From: Candidatus Staskawiczbacteria bacterium RIFCSPHIGHO2_01_FULL_39_25
GTDB taxonomy: Bacteria > Patescibacteriota > Minisyncoccia > Minisyncoccales > Staskawiczbacteraceae
Reading direction: 5' to 3'
DNA length: 32,762 bases
Assembly (NCBI GenBank): GCA_001820095.1
Contig: MHOO01000012.1
Coordinates: forward strand, 1-32,762
Shown: in pieces, positions 25,450-32,762 of the stretch
Position numbering within the stretch: the first letter of the stretch is position 1
How the letters are laid out: each line of letters opens with the position of its first letter
Notes under the pieces: generated by a model
What the model saw: the letters and a program-made list of their open reading frames with translations, nothing else
Told to the model about the DNA's origin: nothing
Databases searched by the model: none
Position numbers and translations under genes: made by a program

Positions 25450-26409
25450 TTAATTTTTATTTTTTCCATGAAATCTCTGATGGATATCCTTTAACCTTTT
25501 ATTGGTAACGTGAGCGTATATTTGGGTGGCAAGTATGTTTTTATGCCCTAAAAACTCTTGTATGACTCGTAAATCTACTCCCTGGGTTAAAAGATCGGTC
25601 GCAAAACTATGGCGCAACACATGCGGAGTGGTAGTAATAGGCAAGCCGGTCAAAATGATATATTTTTTAAGATTCTTCTCAATGGCTCTTGGGGTCAACC
25701 TGCGTGGCGCGCTTTTCCTACCACTGTAATTTATAAATAACGCTTTCTCTTTATCGTCTTGGGCGTCCCGGGCATCAAGATATTTTTTTAGCCACTCCAC
25801 GGTGCTTTTTGAAAAATACACCGTTCTTGCTCTGCCGCCCTTGCCGACAATTCCAAGTTCTATATCATTTGTAGTTGGCTTGATTTTAATTTGTTCTCTA
25901 TTTAAAGAAGTTAGTTCCGAGATCCTCATCCCGGTTGAAAAAAAGGTTTCTAGTATAGCCCTATCTCGCAAACCTTGAATTGTAGAGGTATTGGGTGTCA
26001 AAAACAGCTTCTGTAACTGCTCTAAGGTTAAAAACTTCACTGTTTTCTCTTTATCAGGCCTAGAAAGCGTTATTTTCTCAGGGGGTATAGAAAGTATGTC
26101 TTTTGCTACAAAATAGCCTAAAAGAGATCTTAAAGCGATTAAATAGTAGTTCTGGGTAATCTTCTTTAAAGGTTGGTTATTATGAGTAGGGGAATGACGT
26201 GATAGATAGACCCTATAATCCCAAATATGTTCTGGGGTAAGCTGGTGGGGAAGCAGACTATCAAGCTTACTTTTTTTTAACCAAACCAAAAATTTTTCAA
26301 GAAATCTGCGGTAATTTTCCTGGGTTTTAGAAGATAATCCTTTTTCAATGTCTATCCAATCTAAGAAGTCATTTATATGCTTTGGTATCGATATGTTACT
26401 TTGGTTCAT
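25450..26409 (-). CDS. Tyrosine recombinase, XerC/XerD-like
   Basis: N-terminal SAM-like core-binding domain; catalytic TGMRISEL, HVLRHSFATDLL, LGHKNILATQIYAHV. Confidence 0.93.
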   Translation of the reverse strand: MNQSNISIPKHINDFLDWIDIEKGLSSKTQENYRRFLEKFLVWLKKSKLDSLLPHQLTPEHIWDYRVYLSRHSPTHNNQPLKKITQNYYLIALRSLLGYFVAKDILSIPPEKITLSRPDKEKTVKFLTLEQLQKLFLTPNTSTIQGLRDRAILETFFSTGMRISELTSLNREQIKIKPTTNDIELGIVGKGGRARTVYFSKSTVEWLKKYLDARDAQDDKEKALFINYSGRKSAPRRLTPRAIEKNLKKYIILTGLPITTTPHVLRHSFATDLLTQGVDLRVIQEFLGHKNILATQIYAHVTNKRLKDIHQRFHGKNKN

Positions 26410-26418
26410 ATTAATAGC

Positions 26419-26456
26419 TATAGTTAATAGAACCTATATGAGTTCTATTAACTATA
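26419..26456. promoter_or_regulatory. Perfect 15-bp inverted repeat with 8-bp asymmetric spacer, upstream of the Xer gene
   Basis: TATAGTTAATAGAAC-CTATATGA-GTTCTATTAACTATA. Confidence 0.75.
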
Positions 26457-26512
26457 ATTATGCGAACCTTACTATATTCAATATAACGCCTCGTAAATAG
26501 GCGTGTCAATAC

Positions 26513-26887
26513 CTATTGCGAACAGAAATCTTTTTGATCTATTAGTTCTTCGGGTTTAACTCCCATTGCCTGTAACATTTTTTCTGCAATAAATTTTTTT
26601 GTAGCGCCAGCAGAATTTTCTGCCAGCGTATTTTTTTCTTCAACTATTTTATCTTGCAGGGCAGCGGTGCCTTTTCCTACTTCCCCACTCACCCCTTCTA
26701 GCCTTCCATAGACGTTCTTTTTAAACCAATCACCTATGCCAGCAAAGTACGGATTCTCCGTTTTAACCCTCTGGGAATACAAGTTTTTTGCTCCGGCCTT
26801 AAAATACGGGGTTTGGCTTAAAAAAACCACCCCCAATATGGTTGCCGCAATAAAAATATTTTTTATAAATCCCCTTTCTTTATCCAT
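26513..26887 (-). CDS. Membrane-anchored hypothetical protein
   Basis: N-terminal TM (NIFIAATILGVVFLSQ), intact ORF, no recognised family. Confidence 0.65.
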   Translation of the reverse strand: MDKERGFIKNIFIAATILGVVFLSQTPYFKAGAKNLYSQRVKTENPYFAGIGDWFKKNVYGRLEGVSGEVGKGTAALQDKIVEEKNTLAENSAGATKKFIAEKMLQAMGVKPEELIDQKDFCSQ

Positions 26888-26903
26888 AATGTGTTTTGTC
26901 GCA

Positions 26904-27042
26904 TAATAGAGATTCCCGCGACTACGTCGCTCTCTATTAATTTTTAAAAAATAATATTTTGCTTCGCAAATTTTAAAAAATTAATGAATCTATATATTTT
27001 CCTCCGCTGCGGCTCCGGGCAGGCATTCGCCTGAAAATATAA
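26904..27042. repeat. Cluster of three hairpins between gltX and the 26513 ORF
   Basis: AATAGAG..GCGACtacGTCGC..CTCTATT; TTAATTTTT..TATTTTGC-ttc-GCAAATT..AAAAATTAA; TATATTTTC..GAAAATATA. Confidence 0.65.
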
Positions 27043-27045
27043 AAA

Positions 27046-28503
27046 CTATAAAAGTATTTTTATAGCATCTTGAATCCTTTGCAGAGTTTTTTCTTTGCCT
27101 AAAATTTCGGCGATTTCAAAGGGTCCTGCCGATGCTGATTTACCCGACAGCGCTACCCGTAACGGCCACAGCAGGTATCCCCTATTTTCTAGGGGGTAAT
27201 TTTTCTGCCCGTTAAATTCCGAAGATTTTTCCAGCAGAGTCTTTTCTATTGTTTTTATATCCCATTTTTTTATTCCGGTAATTACTTTCAAAGACGCATC
27301 TAATGCATCTTTTACATCTGACTCCCCCATTTCTTTCCACGATAATATGTTTTTATCATACTCTAATGTTTCTTTGAAAAAATAATCTGCCATAGCGGCA
27401 ATGTCGGATAATTTTTTCATGCGCGCTTTATGGATTTCAATTATTTTTTCTAATGTTTTTTTAGGAATTTTTTGGGCTAATTCAGGCAAATGCGCCAAGC
27501 ATAATTTCATTAGTTGGCTTGCAGTTTTCTGGCGGATATAGTAAGCATTTATAGAATCTAGTTTTTGCACATTAAACACGGCGCCAGCCTTTTGCACTTT
27601 TTCTATGGAAAACTCTTTAATTAAATCCTTTAAAGAAAATACCTCTTTTTCGGTCCCTGGATTCCAACCCAATAGGACCATAAAGTTAATAAGGGCTTCA
27701 GGCAAGTAACCCTGTTGGTGGTAATCGCTTACAGCTACATCGCCCGCACGCTTGGACATTTTGCTTTTGTCGGGATTGAGCAATAACGGTACATGACCGT
27801 ATGTTGGCTGAAAAAACCCTAGAGCTTCCTGCAACAATATTTGTTTTGGCGTATTTGAAAGATGGTCTTCTCCGCGAATAATATGGCTGATTTGCATTTC
27901 GTAGTCATCTACTACCACCGCAAAGTGATACAAAGGTTCCTGTAAATTTTTAGCAATGACAATATCTCCCACGAGCCCCATGTCAAATTCCACATCGCCT
28001 CGCACTAAATCATTGAACACCACTTTTTTATTTTCAACTTTAAAACGGATAATGCCACTGGTATTTTTTGCATTCCGGCACTTGCCGTCATATTTTGGGG
28101 CTAATCCCCTGCTCTGCTGGTCTTGGCGCTTAGCTTCCAACTCCTCTGTCGTGCAGATACAGTAATACGCCTTCCCTTCCACAAGAAGTTTTTCTAAATA
28201 TTTCTTATAGATATCTAATCTTTGCGATTGTTTATACGGGCCGAATTTCCCCCCAATGTCCGGGCCTTCATCCCATGTAATTCCTAACCACTGCAGTTCA
28301 TCAATAATATTTTGGACCCATTCTAATTTAGACCGCTCTTTATCGGTGTCTTCAATTCGTAAAACGGTTGCGCCTTTGTTTTTTTGAGCAAACAAGTAAT
28401 TAAAAAGAATAGTCCTTGCGTTTCCAATATGCAAAGGCCCCGTTGGCGATGGCGGAAACCTTAACCTTATTTTTTGTAATGGTATTTGTTTTTTTTTATT
28501 CAT
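27046..28503 (-). CDS. gltX: Glutamyl-tRNA synthetase
   Basis: RLRFPPSPTGPLHIGNARTILFNYLFA, KMSKRAGDVAVSDY. MNKKKQ start preferred over 28554. Confidence 0.95.
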   Translation of the reverse strand: MNKKKQIPLQKIRLRFPPSPTGPLHIGNARTILFNYLFAQKNKGATVLRIEDTDKERSKLEWVQNIIDELQWLGITWDEGPDIGGKFGPYKQSQRLDIYKKYLEKLLVEGKAYYCICTTEELEAKRQDQQSRGLAPKYDGKCRNAKNTSGIIRFKVENKKVVFNDLVRGDVEFDMGLVGDIVIAKNLQEPLYHFAVVVDDYEMQISHIIRGEDHLSNTPKQILLQEALGFFQPTYGHVPLLLNPDKSKMSKRAGDVAVSDYHQQGYLPEALINFMVLLGWNPGTEKEVFSLKDLIKEFSIEKVQKAGAVFNVQKLDSINAYYIRQKTASQLMKLCLAHLPELAQKIPKKTLEKIIEIHKARMKKLSDIAAMADYFFKETLEYDKNILSWKEMGESDVKDALDASLKVITGIKKWDIKTIEKTLLEKSSEFNGQKNYPLENRGYLLWPLRVALSGKSASAGPFEIAEILGKEKTLQRIQDAIKILL

Positions 28504-28507
28504 AACA

Positions 28508-29620
28508 TCAGCCGAGAAATTCAAGAATTTCTCTTGCAATAGCCTTGGCAGCAAGCGGTTTTGAAAATTGCAAAGCCGCTTCCCGCATCCTTTTTAATTC
28601 AGCGGGTTGTGAAAGCAAATAGTTTATTTTTCCAATGAAAAAATTAGGGGTTAAATTCTCCTGTTCCATAATTAATGCCGCTCCATTTTGCGCGTATTGG
28701 TAAGCGTTTTTTGACTGGTGGTTAGACGCCGCCGATGGCAAGGGAACCAGGATGCTGGCTTTGCCCGCAGCCGCTATTTCAAAAATACTGCCAGCTCCCG
28801 CTCGTGAAATTACCAAGTCAGCTATCTTGTAAGCTTGCTTTAATTCTACCTCCCCGAGCGATTCATATAAATGATAGTATTTTTCTAATTCATCGCTTAA
28901 GATTAGCTCTGACTCCATCTTCATTTTATTATAATTTTTCTTGCCAGACGCATAAATAATTTCATACTTTTTTAAAAGGTCATTTAAAATGACTAATATA
29001 AAGTCATTAATAGATTCAGCGCCTTGAGAGCCTCCCAAAAATAAAAGTACGGGTTTTAACGAAGTTATTTGGAACAGTTCTTTTGCTGATGTATCATCCC
29101 CATCCAATAATTCTTTCTTGATGGGGTTTCCCACCAATATCGCTTTTGATAAATCAAAGTATTCTGTTTTAGGAAATGAAATAAATATTTTTTTTGCCCA
29201 TTTATAGGCTATCCTATTGGAAAGTCCTGGCACGCTGTCTGACTCATGCAAGAATATGGGAAATCCCAGTAATTTTGCGCAAAAGCAAACGATAGCAGAC
29301 CCTGATCCGCCTTTGCTGAAAACAACCTTCGGCCTAATAACTAACAAAAGAAAAAAACTTTGCAAAAAGCCAAATGGTATTTTAACTGCCATATCCAAGA
29401 TATTATCAAAAGAAAAATACCTCCGTATTTTTCCGGATACAATGGCATAGGTTTTAAAATTTTCTTGGGAAAGAGATACTATAGCAGCCTTGTCCTTAGG
29501 ACCAATATAATAAAGCTTAAGATTATCATTGTCTAAGGATAATCTCCTTAGTTCCCTGCCAATGGCAATAATAGGCATAATATGGCCGCCCGTCCCCCCG
29601 CCCGTAAATAATATTTTCAT
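28508..29620 (-). CDS. murG: UDP-GlcNAc:lipid I N-acetylglucosaminyltransferase
   Basis: MKILFTGGGTGGHIMPIIAIGREL; LLFLGGSQGAESIN; ADLVISRAGAGSIFEIAAAGKASILVPLPSAASNHQ. Confidence 0.95.
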   Translation of the reverse strand: MKILFTGGGTGGHIMPIIAIGRELRRLSLDNDNLKLYYIGPKDKAAIVSLSQENFKTYAIVSGKIRRYFSFDNILDMAVKIPFGFLQSFFLLLVIRPKVVFSKGGSGSAIVCFCAKLLGFPIFLHESDSVPGLSNRIAYKWAKKIFISFPKTEYFDLSKAILVGNPIKKELLDGDDTSAKELFQITSLKPVLLFLGGSQGAESINDFILVILNDLLKKYEIIYASGKKNYNKMKMESELILSDELEKYYHLYESLGEVELKQAYKIADLVISRAGAGSIFEIAAAGKASILVPLPSAASNHQSKNAYQYAQNGAALIMEQENLTPNFFIGKINYLLSQPAELKRMREAALQFSKPLAAKAIAREILEFLG

Positions 29621-29641
29621 GCTAATTTAAAATTTCGCAAG

Positions 29642-30766
29642 TTATCCGTGCTTAGATATATTGAGCAGTATCCCTATTCCCATTAATTCAGCCATCAAGT
29701 GCGATCCTCCATAGCTGAAAAATGGCAATGGAATGCCGCTGACAGGAAATACGCCGATATTTGAAGCAATATTCATGAAAGCCTGCGTTACTATCCACGT
29801 GGCAATGCCAATAGCCGTTAAGCGGGAAAACTTATCTGAAGTTGCATTTGCGATTTTAAGGCTTTGCCAAAGAAATACGATAAATAATAAAATTAAAATA
29901 GAGGTTCCTATGATGCCCGTTTCCTCTCCTAAAATAGAAAAAACCGAATCTGACATTGCTTCTGGTAAAAAACCGAATTTTTGGGTAGACATGCCTAGCC
30001 CCTTGCCGAAAATTCCACCGGAACCTATAGCCATTAAAGACTGCCGTATGTGAAAACCAATGCCTAAGGGATCTGTTTCTGGATGCAAGAATACTAAGAA
30101 GCGCTGTACCCGGTAGGGCTCCACGATAATTAACATGATGCCAGCTGAAATTCCCCCTGCCACCGATACCATAGTATGCCACAAAGGGGTGCCTGCGGCA
30201 AAATATACCACCAGAAGAGAAATACTGATAATGCCTAGCGTGCTGGCATCTTTTTGGAAATACAAGGTAATAGCGATAATTCCTAATAAACATAAAAAGG
30301 GCACATATACTTTTATAAGGTTATCATACCCTTTTTTTGCCAATGACATCCAGCTTTTTTTTGAATGTTCGGAAAACTTGTTTGAAAGCCAGGCTGAAAG
30401 ATACAAAACCGCGGTAATTTTTAAAAACTCTGAAGGCTGGAAGCTGGCTCCGCCAATACTTATCCATCGCTGGGCTCCCCCAAATTTGCTTCCCATTCCT
30501 GGCAGAAAAACAACCACTAACAGCAGAATATTCGCTGCTAAAAGAAAAGGAGATGCCTTTTTTAGAAAACTTAGGGGAATCTTATATAAAACAAGACCTG
30601 CTACAAGGCCGATGAAAAGCGCAAAAAGCTGGTGAAATAGGTAATAATTGGTATTGCCAAACGTCCGCAGTGATGCAATGGCTGAAAGCGCAGATAAAAA
30701 CAGAAATCCAAAAACGACCAGGAAAATTACGGTTATAAGAAAGTAATAATTAATGCGCCTGTTCAT
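29642..30766 (-). CDS. ftsW: FtsW/RodA/SpoVE family protein, probably FtsW
   Basis: Polytopic; GAQRWISIGGASFQPSEFLK; GIPLPFFSYGGSHLM. Confidence 0.92.
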   Translation of the reverse strand: MNRRINYYFLITVIFLVVFGFLFLSALSAIASLRTFGNTNYYLFHQLFALFIGLVAGLVLYKIPLSFLKKASPFLLAANILLLVVVFLPGMGSKFGGAQRWISIGGASFQPSEFLKITAVLYLSAWLSNKFSEHSKKSWMSLAKKGYDNLIKVYVPFLCLLGIIAITLYFQKDASTLGIISISLLVVYFAAGTPLWHTMVSVAGGISAGIMLIIVEPYRVQRFLVFLHPETDPLGIGFHIRQSLMAIGSGGIFGKGLGMSTQKFGFLPEAMSDSVFSILGEETGIIGTSILILLFIVFLWQSLKIANATSDKFSRLTAIGIATWIVTQAFMNIASNIGVFPVSGIPLPFFSYGGSHLMAELMGIGILLNISKHG

Positions 30767-30791
30767 ATATAAACACTAAACTACGCGAAAA

Positions 30792-32759
30792 TTAGCGAGA
30801 ACTAAACTTTTTTACTAATTTTTTGAACTCATCGCCCTTCTCTTCAAAATTCTTCCACAGAGAATAGCTTGGGCTTGCACACGACAATAAACAGATGCGC
30901 CCTGGCTTGGTATGCTTATATGCGAACTTAACTGCTTTTTCCATACTAGAGGTTTTCAAAGTATTCATGCCCTTTGCCTTCTTTAACATCCTATTTCCAC
31001 TTTCAGGAAAAAGCACCGCATTCTTTATATTATATTTTTTAATTGTTTTTTCCAATGCAGAAAAGTCATAGCCCCTATCCTGCCCGCCTAATAAAATAGT
31101 ATCTACGTTTTTAAGCGCCTTAATTGCCATAATGCTAGACTCGGGAGTTGTTGAAATAGCATCATCATAAAAGGTAATTCCGCCATACTCCCCCACCCGT
31201 TCTAATCTATGGGGCAACCCTTTAAAATTTATAACAGCTTTTTTAATAATGGGATCTGAAACCTTGCATAACCTAGCTACGGTAACCGCCAGCCTTATAT
31301 TATCCTTATTATGCGCCCCTATTAACGGAATATCATTGTCTTTAATGCCAACATCTTTTACCATTGGAACTGCTTTTCTGTGATATCCTTTTAGCCATTT
31401 TTTTATTTCTTTATTCTTTGGATGGTAGACAAAAGAATTATTTTTGTTTTGGAAACGGATGATATTTTTTTTAGCATCATAGTAGTTCTCAAGGCCGCCA
31501 TGGTAATCCATATGTTCTGGGAATAAATTAGTGACAACGGCAATATCGGGTGAAAAGGCAACGTCATCTAATTGGTAACTGGAAAGCTCTACCACAAATA
31601 GCGCATCTTTTTTTATAGGATGCATTAATTCTGCAAGCATGGGATGACCAATATTGCCTACCAATCTCACATTCTTTCCTGCTTCTTTTAATATGGCAAA
31701 GATTAAAGAAGCCGTAGTGCTTTTTCCCTTGCTGCCCGTTACCCCTATGATGGTGTTTTTACCAAGCACTTTAGAGAAAAAAATATTGGTGGCAGTGGTA
31801 TGCGGAATTGTTACGAGTTGTTTGTTAATTCCCGGAGTTTTAACCGCAATATCAAAATCTTTCTGCTTTTTCAAATATTGTTTCCCCTGCTTTTCATCAG
31901 CAATTCCTATTTTTAGCTTGGGATAATATTTCTTAAGATATTGTTGGGTAACTTTCCCCTCTTTTCCATATCCCAATAATAGAACCTTTTCCATTCCCAA
32001 GAATTTAAATATTTCAGGAACCAAAGATCCTTTTTGAGCTTTAAAAACTTCTGGATAGTATTTTGCCCTATGCCCTAGCCGTCGCATAATAAAATCTTGG
32101 CCGTATTTTTTCTTAGCTAAATAAAGGGCTGCCTGGGCCTCTTGGAATGTTCCCACACAGTCAAAAGGCTTCATAGCGCCAAAGCCTAAGACATCTTTAA
32201 AAAGGGGCAGCAATGCTGCGTCCTGGTAAAGATTTTTCTTAAAAATACCCATTAAATCTTTTTTAGGCAGGAATGCTGATAGTAATATAAATGCAAAAAT
32301 ACATTTAGGGCAATTGAGGCACCATAGGGTTTTTGATTTTTTATTAAAGGCGAAGTTTTTATTGCAGCTTGAAAAAACAGGGAAATATTTTCTGTACTCA
32401 GAAAACATTTTTACGATTCTTATTTCATAGAAGGGGCGCAACAAGGAAAAGTAAAATACATCGGGGCTGATGAACTCTGCTACATATTCTTGGAAGATTT
32501 TCTCAAACTCAAACGACTTGCTCCATTGGTGGTTAATAGTATGCCCTTTATAGGTTGTATTCCCAAAATTACTGCTATATTCATTGCCGACAATAACGTA
32601 TGAATAGTTGTATAATACCGCCGTTAAAACTCCAAAAAAAGCGTAGATAGCCGAAATGGGAATATGGCCGTTATACTGATGCGGTACATATGCCTGGTCA
32701 TCTAAAAAGCGTTGTATTTTTTGCTCTTTGATCCCCATGGCTTTTATAACATTATCCAC
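30792..32759 (-). CDS. MurL-like epimerase domain fused to MurD-type ligase; N-terminus probably truncated by the window edge
   Basis: N-terminal region NEYSSNFGNT...INHQWSKSFEFE...FSLLRPFYEIRI...FSSCN...WCLNCPKCIFAFILLSAFL (MurL-like); C-terminal GVTGSKGKSTTASLI...NIGHPML...ELSSYQLDD...FPEHMDYHGG (MurD). Confidence 0.85.
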   Translation of the reverse strand: MDNVIKAMGIKEQKIQRFLDDQAYVPHQYNGHIPISAIYAFFGVLTAVLYNYSYVIVGNEYSSNFGNTTYKGHTINHQWSKSFEFEKIFQEYVAEFISPDVFYFSLLRPFYEIRIVKMFSEYRKYFPVFSSCNKNFAFNKKSKTLWCLNCPKCIFAFILLSAFLPKKDLMGIFKKNLYQDAALLPLFKDVLGFGAMKPFDCVGTFQEAQAALYLAKKKYGQDFIMRRLGHRAKYYPEVFKAQKGSLVPEIFKFLGMEKVLLLGYGKEGKVTQQYLKKYYPKLKIGIADEKQGKQYLKKQKDFDIAVKTPGINKQLVTIPHTTATNIFFSKVLGKNTIIGVTGSKGKSTTASLIFAILKEAGKNVRLVGNIGHPMLAELMHPIKKDALFVVELSSYQLDDVAFSPDIAVVTNLFPEHMDYHGGLENYYDAKKNIIRFQNKNNSFVYHPKNKEIKKWLKGYHRKAVPMVKDVGIKDNDIPLIGAHNKDNIRLAVTVARLCKVSDPIIKKAVINFKGLPHRLERVGEYGGITFYDDAISTTPESSIMAIKALKNVDTILLGGQDRGYDFSALEKTIKKYNIKNAVLFPESGNRMLKKAKGMNTLKTSSMEKAVKFAYKHTKPGRICLLSCASPSYSLWKNFEEKGDEFKKLVKKFSSR

Positions 32760-32762
32760 TAA

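Noticed and set aside
25376-26906. TTATGCGACAA copies as boundaries of a Xer-mobilised cassette
   Set aside because: The same motif occurs inside rplU, murC, tyrS and aspS, so it is a general motif rather than cassette ends.
29856-30635. Antisense ORFs over ftsW (29733-30053+, 29856-30293-, 30135-30635+)
   Set aside because: They overlap the well-supported ftsW ORF in other frames, and their sequences look like shadow translations.

Overview
AT-rich bacterial chromosomal window. Compact genes, a MurL-MurD fusion, a GAD-less AspRS, DUF5674 and several leaderless-looking promoters suggest Patescibacteria/CPR, probably Parcubacteria; this is inference, no search was run. The window opens with the 3' end of 23S rRNA, a 5S rRNA and a terminator. 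Recognisable housekeeping genes follow: rmuC, rplU, prmC, a TraG/VirD4-like ATPase, efp, thpR, murC, tyrS, aspS, a D,D-carboxypeptidase, mraY, an S41 protease, rplI, pyrG, rpmA, uppS, a Xer-type recombinase, gltX, murG, ftsW, and an edge-truncated murL-murD fusion. The less ordinary content is: (i) a recurring motif, about 12-15 nt (TWWTTRTGCGACAaa), found in three reading frames and between genes; (ii) a family of ~160-185 bp palindromic elements sharing a core, with compensatory changes in their stems; (iii) a ~270 nt multi-stem element with tRNA T-arm-like inverted ends, upstream of a small zinc-ribbon ORF; (iv) two classes of AT-rich repeat that end at start codons, plus apparent in-frame repeat insertions in tyrS and prmC; (v) a loxP-like 15-8-15 inverted repeat beside the Xer gene; (vi) orphan or unusual proteins: a GuaA C-terminal-like domain, a class I PDE-like HD protein, EF-P with a non-canonical loop tip, and a PolX N-terminal HhH domain without polymerase.
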